From assembly GCF_003315175.1 (NCBI RefSeq), contig NZ_QNRQ01000003.1, positions 248,001-312,000 of the forward strand: 64,000 nucleotides of DNA, in the 5' to 3' direction. The notes beneath the pieces were generated by a model that was given only the letters and a program-made list of their open reading frames with translations, was not told the origin of the DNA and searched no databases. The stretch is from Eoetvoesiella caeni. Its GTDB lineage: Bacteria; Pseudomonadota; Gammaproteobacteria; Burkholderiales; Burkholderiaceae_B. The first letter of the stretch is position 1, and every line of letters begins with the position of its first letter. The translations under genes were made by a program, and so were the position numbers. Positions 1 through 8,903 of the stretch are shown here, in pieces.

Positions 1-211
1 CGAACCCCACCGCCGAAGCACGGCCGCGGAACATGACGGCCCGCACCGAGGCACGTTCGTCCTTTATGGTGAAGTACCAATGCCCCGAGGCGGCCTGAGT
101 GAAATTCGAGACCTCGCCTTTTACCCATATCTGTGAAAAATGCCCTTCCAGCAGTTGGCCGACCTGCCGGTTAAGCTGCCCGACGGACAAGACGATTTCG
201 TTTTTCAGCAC
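1..211 (-). CDS. xseA: exodeoxyribonuclease VII large subunit, N-terminal part
   Basis: The gene runs off the left edge, so only about 70 N-terminal residues are visible. Read on the minus strand from GTG at 211, the product includes [38 protein letters not shown] and [10 protein letters not shown]. This is the N-terminal OB-fold that XseA uses to bind single-stranded DNA. With XseB it degrades ssDNA to short oligonucleotides in the cytoplasm. No ATG is in frame upstream, so the GTG start is the best choice but not certain. It is transcribed away from exbB, so the 600-bp gap after it is a divergent promoter region. Confidence 0.9.
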   Translation of the reverse strand, partial: MLKNEIVLSVGQLNRQVGQLLEGHFSQIWVKGEVSNFTQAASGHWYFTIKDERASVRAVMFRGRASAVGF

Positions 212-331
212 GCAAATATCCTGGAAATGAACGCGGCGCCTATCCGGCAAAAGGCGGAGAAGGCAACCATGAAATGAATCCCTGGATAATACCGTAGGCC
301 GGCGATGGATGGCAGTGCCGGAGCACGCAGG

Positions 332-382
332 CAAGCCGGTAAAGAACCGGGGGGGAACCCCGACCCCCCCCCTGCCGGCTTG
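332..382. repeat. long GC-rich inverted repeat upstream of xseA
   Basis: An 8-bp arm CAAGCCGG (332-339) is complementary to CCGGCTTG (375-382). Inside it a run of seven G (349-355) faces a run of nine C (364-372). The hairpin would be very stable. No T-tract follows, so a simple intrinsic terminator is unlikely. It sits in the xseA leader. Confidence 0.5.
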
Positions 383-440
383 ATTATTTAAATAGAGTCC
401 TGAAACTCTGTCCACAGGAAACAAGAGATCGTCATCTTAG

Positions 441-550
441 TGAAATATCATGCCAATCTAGGCCAAATCTAAAAAAAGTATTAAATAAAAACTCTAACCA
501 TTTGATATTAAATGTTTTTTGTAAAAAATGATCAGTGGACTTAAATTAGC
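441..550. other. AT-rich tract in the xseA/exbB gap
   Basis: This stretch is far richer in A and T than the rest of the window, with runs such as AAAAAAAGTATTAAATAAAA and TGATATTAAATGTTTTTTG. It holds no plausible gene. It lies just left of the DnaA-box-like cluster at 593-627, so it could be a melting region or a promoter UP-element zone. Confidence 0.5.
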
Positions 551-592
551 CACCGAACCTCCAGGCCAATCAAAGCAAGCCTATCCGCCCAC

Positions 593-627
593 TTATGCAC
601 ATAATTATCCACAGTTTCTGTGGATAG
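593..627. promoter_or_regulatory. cluster of three DnaA-box-like 9-mers
   Basis: Three sites occur in 35 bp: TTATGCACA at 593-601 and TTATCCACA at 605-613, both on the plus strand and both matching TTATNCACA exactly, and CTATCCACA on the minus strand at 619-627 with one mismatch. The last two form an inverted pair with 5 bp between them. A weaker match, CTGTCCACA, is at 408-416. No dnaA, dnaN or gidA gene is in view, so this is a DnaA-binding locus candidate rather than a demonstrated origin. Confidence 0.5.
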
Positions 628-819
628 ACGCCCAAGAGCATTGCGGCATGCGACTTTAGCTTCTTTTTTGGCGCTATACGGACTTTATGGGCAGTCGATT
701 TCTCGCGACGCAAGTACTACGCCATTTTGCGGATAAGGCTTTGTCTGCAAGAGCTAAACTACCATTAGAATTATGCAATTCCCATTACACTAACAGCCGT
801 TGCACGGCGGAGAACAACC

Positions 820-1437
820 TTGCTTGAGATCATGCATGATGCCGGGTGGCCCATTTGGCTGCTGCTGTTTACGTCGGTATTCGGGCTGGCCCTTATCATC
901 GAGCGCTTTCTCTCTCTGCGGAAAAAGCTGATATTGCCGCCCGACCTGCTGTCCCAGGTCATGGACATGGTCCGCCAGGGCAAAGACACCCCGGAAGCCC
1001 TGCGCTTGCTGGCGGCCGATTCCGCCCTGGGCCGCATCTTGGCCGAAGTCGTCGCAGTCAACGCCGAACCCCAGCACCTGCGCCAAACCGCCATTGAGGA
1101 TGCGGGCGCCGACGTCTCGCACCGCCTAAACCGCTACCTGCCGGCCCTGGGTACCGTGGCCGTCGTGTCGCCGTTGCTGGGGCTATTTGGCACGGTCGTC
1201 GGCATGATAGAGATTTTCGGCGCCTATTCGCCCAGCGGCGCGGATCCCTCGCAACTGGCGCGCGGCATTTCCATTGCGCTGTACAACACCGGCTTCGGCA
1301 TACTTATCGCTATTCCAGCCTTGATATTCCACCGCTACTTCCGTTCCCGGGTCGAACACTTTCTGCACCAGATGGAACGCCAGGCCAGCGCGCTGAATCG
1401 TATGCTGGGCAAAGAGCCGCCTCGCCGGCAAGGCTAG
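820..1437 (+). CDS. exbB: MotA/TolQ/ExbB proton channel family protein
   Basis: This 205-residue inner-membrane protein belongs to the ExbB/TolQ family, which uses the proton gradient with an ExbD/TolR partner to energise outer-membrane processes. The first membrane segment is at about residues 10-28 (WPIWLLLFTSVFGLALII). The conserved channel region lies in the C-terminal half, with GTVAVVSPLLGLFGTVVGMI followed by a last helix rich in A, L and I. The start is TTG at 820, with GGAG at 809-812 seven bases before it; an ATG at 832 is a less likely alternative. exbD follows after 40 bp, and lpxK, Trm112 and kdsB follow that, so all are probably one operon. TolQ is a possible alternative name, but no tolA or tolB is adjacent. 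Confidence 0.88.
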   Translation: MLEIMHDAGWPIWLLLFTSVFGLALIIERFLSLRKKLILPPDLLSQVMDMVRQGKDTPEALRLLAADSALGRILAEVVAVNAEPQHLRQTAIEDAGADVSHRLNRYLPALGTVAVVSPLLGLFGTVVGMIEIFGAYSPSGADPSQLARGISIALYNTGFGILIAIPALIFHRYFRSRVEHFLHQMERQASALNRMLGKEPPRRQG

Positions 1438-1477
1438 CCGCCATGAAAATCCCCAGGCCTTCGGCCGGAGCCGCCAC

Positions 1478-1894
1478 ATGAATTTTCGCCGCAGACACCG
1501 CAACCAGGACGACCTGGACATCAACCTGATCCCGCTGATCGACGTGCTGCTCGTCATTCTTATTTTTCTTGCGGCGACCACGTCGTTCACCCGCATCAGC
1601 CAGTTGAAGATCGCCCTGCCAGAAGCCAGCGCCGACGCCTCCAGCGACAAGCAGGCCATCAATATCGCGGTCAGCCAGGATGGGCTGTACGCGCTGGACG
1701 GTCAATTGATTTCAGGGCGCGAAACCGCCGACATTGCCGCCGCCCTGCAAAATGACGCCAAGAAGACAGAAGACGCCACGCTAATCATCAACGCCGACGC
1801 GCTAAGCTCGCACGAATCGGTAGTGCGGGTGATGGAAGCCGCGCGCCAGGCCGGCATTCATCGCGTCAACTTCGCCACCCAGAGCACGCCTTGA
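1478..1894 (+). CDS. exbD: ExbD/TolR family biopolymer transport protein
   Basis: This is a 138-residue single-pass protein with a short cytoplasmic N-terminus, one membrane helix and a periplasmic domain. The signature INLIPLIDVLLVILIFLAAT (about residues 16-35) contains the membrane aspartate thought to carry protons in this family. It pairs with the ExbB-like channel encoded 40 bp upstream. The ATG at 1478 is preceded by GGAG. Its stop codon overlaps the TTG start of lpxK (TTGA), which implies translational coupling. Confidence 0.9.
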   Translation: MNFRRRHRNQDDLDINLIPLIDVLLVILIFLAATTSFTRISQLKIALPEASADASSDKQAINIAVSQDGLYALDGQLISGRETADIAAALQNDAKKTEDATLIINADALSSHESVVRVMEAARQAGIHRVNFATQSTP

Positions 1895-2970
1895 AAGCAA
1901 CGGCACGCCTTGTGGACGGCATACACCGCATGTGGCAAACCAAAGGCTTGGCCAGCACTTTGCTGCTGCCTTTGTCATGGCTGGCGCATCTGGCGGTTCT
2001 ATATAAGCAGAAGCGCTATCGCAAGCAAGCCAGCTACTGGCCTGCAGGTCCGCGGCCGATCGTGGTGGTGGGCAATATCCTCGTCGGCGGCACCGGAAAA
2101 ACGCCAGTCGTCATTGCCCTGACCCAGGCGCTCCGGGCCAAGGGCTGGCACCCCGGCATTGTCAGCCGAGGCTACGGCGTCAAGCTCGAAGCTCGGGCCA
2201 AGGTCGGGCAAGGCCGGCTTGATGCGGCCGGCTTCGGCGACGAACCGGCCCTGATTGCACGCAGCACCGGAGCTCCGCTGGCGGTTCATCCATCGCGCGT
2301 CCTGGCGGTTCAGGCGCTGGTGCGCGCCCACCCCGAGGTGGACGTGATTATCTCGGACGATGGACTGCAGCACCTGGCTTTGCAACGCGATGTGGAAATT
2401 GTCGTGCAAGATGCGCGCGGCCTGGGCAATGGGCGCATGCTGCCCGCCGGCCCGTTGCGCGAACCGGCCGCCAAACTGGCCCAGGTTGACTACCTGATTA
2501 CCAACGTGGCCGCCAGCCAGCCGGCTCCGCCTCCTTTGCCCGTCGGTGCGCTGCAACTTTGCATGAGGCTGCAACCCGAACGCGTCGAACATCTGGCCTC
2601 GGACCTAAGCGCCACCTGGCCAGAATGGTTGGCGCGCCACGCGGCGGGCACGATTGCCGCCGTTGCGGCCATAGGCCAGCCCGACCGCTTCTTTTCCATG
2701 CTGCGCGGCCACGGCCTGCGTCTGGACGCCGCAATAGCCTTGCCCGACCACGATCCCTACAGCAGCTCGCCGTTCACCGCGCTGAACGCCGACGTGATTT
2801 TGATCACGGCCAAGGACGCAGTGAAATGCGCGCGCTTTAATGATCCCCGTATTTGGGTGGTCAACGTCGCCCCGCAGTTTTCAGATATTGGCTGGCTGGA
2901 CGGACTAAATGAAAAATTGCATGCCATAACCGAGAAAAAAAAGGCCGGCGGCATTAAACTCTTGGTTTGA
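1891..2970 (+). CDS. lpxK: tetraacyldisaccharide 4'-kinase
   Basis: LpxK phosphorylates the 4'-position of the lipid A disaccharide at the inner face of the cytoplasmic membrane, the sixth step of lipid A synthesis. The 359-residue product starts with a hydrophobic membrane-anchoring helix ([19 protein letters not shown]). A P-loop follows in [17 protein letters not shown] at about residues 57-73, then the family motif [13 protein letters not shown]. The length fits the family. The TTG start overlaps the exbD stop; an ATG at 1930 would shorten the N-terminus but would remove part of the conserved region. Its place next to exbBD and kdsB fits an envelope-synthesis operon. Confidence 0.95.
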   Translation: MKATARLVDGIHRMWQTKGLASTLLLPLSWLAHLAVLYKQKRYRKQASYWPAGPRPIVVVGNILVGGTGKTPVVIALTQALRAKGWHPGIVSRGYGVKLEARAKVGQGRLDAAGFGDEPALIARSTGAPLAVHPSRVLAVQALVRAHPEVDVIISDDGLQHLALQRDVEIVVQDARGLGNGRMLPAGPLREPAAKLAQVDYLITNVAASQPAPPPLPVGALQLCMRLQPERVEHLASDLSATWPEWLARHAAGTIAAVAAIGQPDRFFSMLRGHGLRLDAAIALPDHDPYSSSPFTALNADVILITAKDAVKCARFNDPRIWVVNVAPQFSDIGWLDGLNEKLHAITEKKKAGGIKLLV

Positions 2971-2989
2971 CGTTTACTTGGAGCCGCTT

Positions 2990-3178
2990 GTGGACTCTCA
3001 CTTGCTCGAAATCCTGGTTTGTCCGCTGTGCAAAGGCCCCTTAAGCCACGACCGCGAAAACCACGAACTGATTTGCGCTGCGGACCGGCTTGCCTTTCCC
3101 GTCCGGGACGGCATACCGGTCATGCTGGAAAGCGAAGCGCGTTCCTTGCAACCTGCGCCGTCCCCGGACGCCGCGTGA
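2990..3178 (+). CDS. Trm112-family zinc-ribbon-like protein
   Basis: This small protein of 62 residues contains [14 protein letters not shown] and [18 protein letters not shown], the typical pattern of the bacterial Trm112/YcaR family found between lpxK and kdsB in many proteobacteria. Its exact role in bacteria is unsettled; eukaryotic Trm112 activates methyltransferases. Only the first CxxC pair is seen, so zinc binding is doubtful. GTG at 2990 is chosen because GGAG (2980-2983) lies at the right distance and the product then begins near the family consensus. A TTG at 2978 overlaps that ribosome-binding site. The stop overlaps the kdsB start. Confidence 0.88.
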   Translation: MDSHLLEILVCPLCKGPLSHDRENHELICAADRLAFPVRDGIPVMLESEARSLQPAPSPDAA

Positions 3179-3939
3179 GCTTCGTTGCAGTCATTCCCGC
3201 TCGCGCCGCCTCGACCAGGCTGCCCGGCAAGCCGCTGCTGGACATCGCCGGCAAACCCATGGTGGTGCGCACAGCCGAGCAGGCAGCCAGATCACAGGCC
3301 GCGCGCGTCATCATCGCCACCGACGACCCCGCCATCCAGGCGGCCGCCATGGCGCACGGTTTCGATGCCGCGCTGACTCGCGCCGATCACGCTACCGGAA
3401 CCGACCGCCTGGCCGAGGTCGCCCAGCAGATGGGCTGGAGCGGCGACACCATAGTCGTCAATGTCCAGGGCGACGAGCCGCTGATCGACCCGGCGCAAAT
3501 CAACGCGGTTGCTCAATTGCTTGCGCAGGATCCCGACGCGGCCATTGCCACATGTGCGGCCCCCATCGGCAACACGCAAACCCTGTTCAACCCCAACGCC
3601 GTTAAAGTAGTGTGCGACGCGCGGCAACGAGCTTTGTATTTTTCGCGTGCGCCCATACCCTGGGCCCGGGACGAGCTGGCCGACGGGCAGCAGCGCCTGG
3701 CACCCAAGCTTCCCGCACTGCACCATATCGGCTTGTACGCATACCGCGCCAGCTTTCTCAAAATATTTCCCGCCCTGCCTGTCGGTCCGCTGGAGCACTT
3801 CGAGTCGCTTGAACAATTACGGGCGCTCGAAAATGGCTACGCTATTGCCGTCCTCACTGCTCGCGAACATCCCGCCGCGGGCGTCGATACGCAGGAAGAT
3901 CTGGAAAGAGTACGCAACATCTTTGCAAATCGGTTATAA
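3175..3939 (+). CDS. kdsB: 3-deoxy-manno-octulosonate cytidylyltransferase (CMP-KDO synthetase)
   Basis: KdsB activates KDO with CTP to CMP-KDO for the lipopolysaccharide inner core, in the cytoplasm. The product of 254 residues shows the nucleotidyltransferase start [19 protein letters not shown], then [20 protein letters not shown] and [10 protein letters not shown], all typical of KdsB. The start is GTG at 3175, overlapping the previous stop as GTGA. With lpxK in the same operon this joins lipid A and KDO supply. Upstream in-frame sequence to 3019 is only the other frame of the Trm112 gene and is not part of the protein. Confidence 0.95.
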   Translation: MSFVAVIPARAASTRLPGKPLLDIAGKPMVVRTAEQAARSQAARVIIATDDPAIQAAAMAHGFDAALTRADHATGTDRLAEVAQQMGWSGDTIVVNVQGDEPLIDPAQINAVAQLLAQDPDAAIATCAAPIGNTQTLFNPNAVKVVCDARQRALYFSRAPIPWARDELADGQQRLAPKLPALHHIGLYAYRASFLKIFPALPVGPLEHFESLEQLRALENGYAIAVLTAREHPAAGVDTQEDLERVRNIFANRL

Positions 3940-4103
3940 ATCGTCTTCGAATTAAGGACAGCCTGAAAAAATCTCGCAGCGCGTTCGTTCGTGCCAAACG
4001 GCTCCGCCCCCAAAGCCGGCGCCATTTGTCCAGACTTGTTCAAGCTGTCTTTAAACCATTCCGGCCGCCAAGATCGTGCATAAATTGTTGCGTTGCGGCA
4101 TAA

Positions 4104-4799
<696 letters not shown>

Positions 4800-4877
4800 A
4801 TGTGCACAGCAACGCGCAAGCGGGTTCATCCCTTACCTGCGCGTCTCCAAATTAACTAGATCAACATACACGAGACT

Positions 4878-5636
4878 ATGGAAATCAAGAACAAAGTGTT
4901 TATCGTTACCGGCGGCGCTTCGGGTTTGGGCGCAGGCACTGCCCGCATGCTGGTTGCCGAAGGCGCCAAAGTGGTGCTGGCCGACGTCCAGGACGAGGCC
5001 GGCCAGAAGCTGGCCGCCGAACTGGGCCAGACTTACGTACATTGCGACGTTACCCAGGAAGCCGATGGCCAGGCCGTGATTGCGGCTGCCCTTAAATTGG
5101 GCAGCCTGTTCGGGCTGGTCAGCTGCGCCGGCGTGGCGCCGGCTTCGCGCACCGTAGGCAAGAACGGACCGCACCCCCTGGACCTATTCCAGAAGGTCAT
5201 CATGATCAACCTGGTAGGCACCTTCAATATGTCGCGCCTGGCCGCCGCCGCCATGGCGGAAAACACGCCCGAGCCCACCGGCGAGCGCGGAGTGCTGATC
5301 AACACCGCGTCGGTAGCGGCTTATGACGGGCAAATCGGGCAGGCCGCCTATGCCGCCTCCAAGGCCGGCGTTGCTGGCATGACCCTGCCCATCGCGCGCG
5401 ACTTGTCCAAGCTGGGCATCCGTTGCGTTACTATCGCCCCCGGCATTTTCGGCACACCCATGGTTTTCGGCATGCCCCAGGAAGTGCAAGATTCGCTGGC
5501 CGCCAGCATCCCGTTCCCTTCGCGCCTGGGCCGTCCGGAAGACTACGCCAAGCTGGTCAACAGCATCATCGGCAACGAAATGCTCAATGGCGAAACCATC
5601 AGGCTGGACGGCGCCATCCGCATGGCGCCAAAGTAA
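4878..5636 (+). CDS. SDR-family 3-hydroxyacyl-CoA dehydrogenase-like protein
   Basis: This is a classical short-chain dehydrogenase of 252 residues. It has the NAD-binding [10 protein letters not shown] at residues 11-20, an aspartate after the second strand (VVLADVQD) that favours NAD, and YAASK as the catalytic Tyr-x-x-x-Lys. The ending ([20 protein letters not shown] plus [11 protein letters not shown]) is the pattern of type II 3-hydroxyacyl-CoA dehydrogenases (HSD17B10-like), which oxidise 3-hydroxyacyl-CoA or branched-chain intermediates. The substrate cannot be fixed from sequence. It stands between adk and murJ on the same strand with gaps of 78 and 45 bp. Confidence 0.85.
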   Translation: MEIKNKVFIVTGGASGLGAGTARMLVAEGAKVVLADVQDEAGQKLAAELGQTYVHCDVTQEADGQAVIAAALKLGSLFGLVSCAGVAPASRTVGKNGPHPLDLFQKVIMINLVGTFNMSRLAAAAMAENTPEPTGERGVLINTASVAAYDGQIGQAAYAASKAGVAGMTLPIARDLSKLGIRCVTIAPGIFGTPMVFGMPQEVQDSLAASIPFPSRLGRPEDYAKLVNSIIGNEMLNGETIRLDGAIRMAPK

Positions 5637-5681
5637 GCCGGCCTTGGCCACTACCCGCATCAAAGCCGCCGACATATCGCC

Positions 5682-7238
5682 ATGAGCCTGCTACGCTCGG
5701 CCGCGACGATCAGCGGCCTGACCATGCTGTCCCGGATCACAGGATTGATCCGCGACATACTGATCGCCAGTTCGTTCGGCGCCGGGCCACTTACTGATGC
5801 GTTCTGGGTTGCCTTCCGCATTCCCAACCTGCTTCGCCGCCTGTTTGCAGAAGGCGCTTTCTCGCAGGCCTTCGTTCCGATACTCGGGCAGGTGCGCACC
5901 CAGGGATCGCCGGAAGACGTGCGCACCCTGCTGGACAAGGTTGCCCTGCTGCTGACCGCGGCCCTCATGCTGGTCACGCTATTGGGCATCCTGGCCGCGC
6001 CGTGGGTCGTCAGCGCCATGGCCAGCGGCATGCTGGCCGCTTCCAAGCAAAATGAATTTTCCGCCGCCGTCGACATGACGCGCATGATGTTTCCCTACAT
6101 TGTCTGCATGTCGCTGGTTGCTTTTGCATCGGGCGTACTCAATACCTGGAGCCGCTTTGCCGTGCCGGCGTTTACGCCGGTGCTGCTGAACCTGGCAATG
6201 ATAGGCAGTTGCCTTTTCATCACTGCCTGGTTCGACACCCCCATCTACGCCCTAGCCATCGGCGTCATGCTGGGCGGCATTGCCCAGTTGCTTATACAGT
6301 GGATGGCGCTGGCGCGCCTGGGGCTGCTGCCGCGCTATTCGCTCAGGCTGCGCCAAGCGTGGGCCGACCCCACTGTCAAGCGCATCATGCGCCAAATGCT
6401 GCCGGCCATTCTGGGGGTGTCGGTGGCGCAAATCTCCTTGCTGATCAACACCAATATTGCCACCTGGCTGGCCAGCGGCAGCGTCACATGGCTGTCGTTC
6501 GCCGACCGCCTGATGGAGTTTCCCACCGCGCTGCTGGGCATTGCCCTGGGGACGGTGCTGCTGCCCAGCCTCTCGGCGGCCCATGCGCGCGACGACGCTG
6601 AAGGCTACAACGCCCTGCTCAACTGGGGACTGCGCCTTATCGTGCTGCTGGGCCTGCCGGCCGCACTGGGCATGGCGCTGCTGGCCGACGGGCTGGTCGC
6701 CACCTTGTTCAACTACGGGGCGTTCAGCGCCTATGACGTGGGCCAAACGAAATTGGCCGTCATGGCCTACTCGGTGGGTCTGCTGGGCTTGCTGGCCGTC
6801 AAAATCCTGGCTCCCGGCTTTTATGCCAAGCAAAACATCCGCACCCCGGTGAAGATTGCAGTATTCGTGCTGATCCTGACGCAGGTGTTCAACCTCATTT
6901 TTGTACCATGGCTGGCGCACGCCGGCCTGGCGCTGTCCATTGGGCTGGGCGCCACCGTCAATGCCTTGTTCCTGCTGTTCATGCTGTATAAGCGCAAAAT
7001 ATACCGGCCAGGGTCAGGATGGGGGCGCTTCTTTTTGCGCCTGCTGCCCGCAATCGCCGTATTCAGCGCTGTTCTGTTTGCCGCCCAACAACGGCTGGAC
7101 TGGTTGGCTCTGGGCAATCACGCCGGAATGCGCGCATTATGGCTGGGCGGCGTACTGGCCGCGGCAGGACTGGTGTATTTCGCGGTGTTGTTCTTGTGCG
7201 GCTTTCGCCCAAGAGACTTTACAAGGCGTGCCCGCTAA
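5682..7238 (+). CDS. murJ: lipid II flippase MurJ
   Basis: MurJ moves lipid-linked peptidoglycan precursor across the inner membrane. The protein of 518 residues is almost entirely membrane helices, as expected for 14 segments. The N-terminus MSLLRSAATISGLTMLSRIT and the following GLIRDILIASSFGAGPLTDA and RIPNLLRRLFAEGAFSQAF are diagnostic of MurJ/MviN. The ATG is 45 bp after the SDR gene. The gene is single and intact. rpsT follows after about 200 bp, an order seen in many betaproteobacteria. Confidence 0.96.
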   Translation: MSLLRSAATISGLTMLSRITGLIRDILIASSFGAGPLTDAFWVAFRIPNLLRRLFAEGAFSQAFVPILGQVRTQGSPEDVRTLLDKVALLLTAALMLVTLLGILAAPWVVSAMASGMLAASKQNEFSAAVDMTRMMFPYIVCMSLVAFASGVLNTWSRFAVPAFTPVLLNLAMIGSCLFITAWFDTPIYALAIGVMLGGIAQLLIQWMALARLGLLPRYSLRLRQAWADPTVKRIMRQMLPAILGVSVAQISLLINTNIATWLASGSVTWLSFADRLMEFPTALLGIALGTVLLPSLSAAHARDDAEGYNALLNWGLRLIVLLGLPAALGMALLADGLVATLFNYGAFSAYDVGQTKLAVMAYSVGLLGLLAVKILAPGFYAKQNIRTPVKIAVFVLILTQVFNLIFVPWLAHAGLALSIGLGATVNALFLLFMLYKRKIYRPGSGWGRFFLRLLPAIAVFSAVLFAAQQRLDWLALGNHAGMRALWLGGVLAAAGLVYFAVLFLCGFRPRDFTRRAR

Positions 7239-7446
7239 TATATACTTACCCTCTTTGCCAATTAATCTAAGTTACTTTAAGAGCAGCTATTTGGCGGTAG
7301 GCAGTTTTTAGCAGCAGGCGCTGATGCAGCAAGGCAATAGCCGCAGCAACAGCCTTAAGGGCCCAGTGTGGTACCTGGCACGCTATATAAACAAGCACCG
7401 CTACGTAGCAACTTGGACAACCTTTAAAAGTTAGAAGCACACATTT

Positions 7447-7710
7447 ATGGCCAATACAGCACAAGCCCGCAAACGCGCACGTCAATCCGTAGCGCTTAAC
7501 AAACATAATTCCAGCCTGCGCTCGATGCTGCGCACGTCCATCAAGCGCGTTCGCCAGGCCATCGAAGCCGGCGACAAAGCCGCTGCCACCGAGGTTTTCC
7601 AGAAAGCCAGCAGCGTCATCGACCGCATCGCCGACAAAAACATCATTCATAAAAACAAGGCTGCCCGTCATAAAAGCCGCCTTGCCGCTGCTGTCAAAGC
7701 GTTGGCCTGA
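7447..7710 (+). CDS. rpsT: 30S ribosomal protein S20
   Basis: S20 binds 16S rRNA early in assembly of the small ribosomal subunit. The product of 87 residues is very basic and starts [20 protein letters not shown], then gives [20 protein letters not shown] and [17 protein letters not shown], all family hallmarks. It has a 208-bp leader, long enough for its own promoter and autoregulatory site. An intrinsic terminator follows at 7759-7787, so it is a single-gene unit. Confidence 0.98.
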   Translation: MANTAQARKRARQSVALNKHNSSLRSMLRTSIKRVRQAIEAGDKAAATEVFQKASSVIDRIADKNIIHKNKAARHKSRLAAAVKALA

Positions 7711-7758
7711 TAAGTACACTGCTTAATTGGCAAAACCGCAGGCCCAACGCCCGCAACG

Positions 7759-7787
7759 AACAGGACGCATGAGCGTCCTGTTTTTTT
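7759..7787 (+). terminator. intrinsic terminator after rpsT
   Basis: A perfect 8-bp stem CAGGACGC/GCGTCCTG (7761-7768 and 7773-7780) with a 4-base loop is followed directly by seven T. Confidence 0.95.
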
Positions 7788-7865
7788 ATTGGCGGTCGCC
7801 CGGGATAAACTGTGTGCTATTTGATCGATTGATCGCATCGCGCTCCCGACTGTCCGCCGTTCCCC

Positions 7866-7893
7866 GGCAGGCGGCAGGCGGCAGGCGGCAGGC
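7866..7893. repeat. four tandem copies of the 7-mer GGCAGGC
   Basis: GGCAGGC is repeated four times without interruption just before the ribosome-binding site of the hydroxyacid dehydrogenase at 7922. Such runs can change copy number by slippage. Here a change would alter the spacing of the 5' untranslated region, not the protein. Confidence 0.85.
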
Positions 7894-7921
7894 GCAAGCC
7901 AGTATAAAAAGGAGAGCTGCC

Positions 7922-8887
7922 ATGGCACAGCCCAAGCCTACCTTGCTGCAACAGTTCAACTTCCCCTTGCCGGAGCAAGGACAGGCTCGCCTGGAGCAGG
8001 CATTCACCATCATCCGCCCATGGGAAGCCGCCGACGCGGACGCAGCCATCCAGCAGCACCGGGACAGCATTACGGTATTGCTGAGCAGCGCGCTTACCTC
8101 TACACCGGCCGAGCTTATCGACCGTTTGCCCAACTTGCGTGCCATTTGCAGCGTAGGCGTTGGCTACGACTCCATAGACGTATTGCATGCGCAAGGCAAA
8201 GGCATACAAGTCAGCAACACGCCGGACGTCCTGAATGATTGCGTAGCCGATATGGCCTGGGCTCTTATCCTGGGGACGGCACGCAACATCGCGCCCGCCG
8301 ACCGCTATGTAAGGTCCAGCCAATGGAGCATGCAAAACATGTTCCCGTTAAGCAACAAGGTCACCGGGAAAAAACTGGGTATCGTAGGCCTTGGCCGTGT
8401 AGGGCAAGCCATTGCCGAGCGCGCCGCGGGCTTCAAGATGCAACTGCGCTATCACAACCGCAAGGCGCGCGGCGATGTACCGTGGGAGTATGCCGGCTCG
8501 TTGCTTGAACTGGCCTCGTGGGCCGACATTCTGGTGCTGGCAACGGTCGGCGGCGCCGCCACCCGCCACCTGGTCGACCGTCCCGTGCTGGACGCCCTGG
8601 GCCCGCAAGGCATATTGGTGAACATTGCGCGCGGGTCGGTCGTTGACGAAGCGGCATTGGCCCTGGCCTTGCAGGAAGGCAGGCTGGGCGCCGCAGGCCT
8701 GGATGTCTTCGAAGCCGAGCCCCATGTACCGGATGCCCTTAAAAGCCTGGACAATGTGCTCTTGCAGCCGCATGTGGCCAGCGCTACCGTCGAAACCCGG
8801 CGCGACATGTTTAACCTGCTTGTCGACAACGCAATAGCTTTTGCGCAAACGGGGAAGGTCATTAACCTTGTTCCCCCTTTGCGCTGA
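7922..8887 (+). CDS. D-2-hydroxyacid dehydrogenase (glyoxylate/hydroxypyruvate reductase type)
   Basis: This NAD(P)-dependent reductase has 321 residues. The substrate-binding half has ICSVGVGYDSIDV and SNTPDVLNDCVADMAWALI. The nucleotide fold follows with LGIVGLGRVGQAIAERAAGF, then NIARGSVVDEAAL with the catalytic Arg, a Glu in DVFEAEP, and the catalytic His in LLQPHVASAT. The pattern fits GhrB-like enzymes that reduce glyoxylate and hydroxypyruvate. The start is ATG at 7922 with AAAGGAG ahead of it; in-frame sequence further upstream crosses the rpsT terminator and is not coding. The gene points toward, and ends 16 bp from, the minus-strand molybdenum hydroxylase gene. Confidence 0.9.
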   Translation: MAQPKPTLLQQFNFPLPEQGQARLEQAFTIIRPWEAADADAAIQQHRDSITVLLSSALTSTPAELIDRLPNLRAICSVGVGYDSIDVLHAQGKGIQVSNTPDVLNDCVADMAWALILGTARNIAPADRYVRSSQWSMQNMFPLSNKVTGKKLGIVGLGRVGQAIAERAAGFKMQLRYHNRKARGDVPWEYAGSLLELASWADILVLATVGGAATRHLVDRPVLDALGPQGILVNIARGSVVDEAALALALQEGRLGAAGLDVFEAEPHVPDALKSLDNVLLQPHVASATVETRRDMFNLLVDNAIAFAQTGKVINLVPPLR

Positions 8888-8903
8888 TGCTCAGGCTATC
8901 GGC

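Noticed and set aside
331-382. The G/C hairpin as an intrinsic terminator
   Set aside because: There is no T-tract on either side, and it lies in the leader of xseA, not after a gene.
3956-4047. GGACAGC and GCTGTCT as a terminator after kdsB
   Set aside because: The arms are short and about 80 bases apart with no T run.
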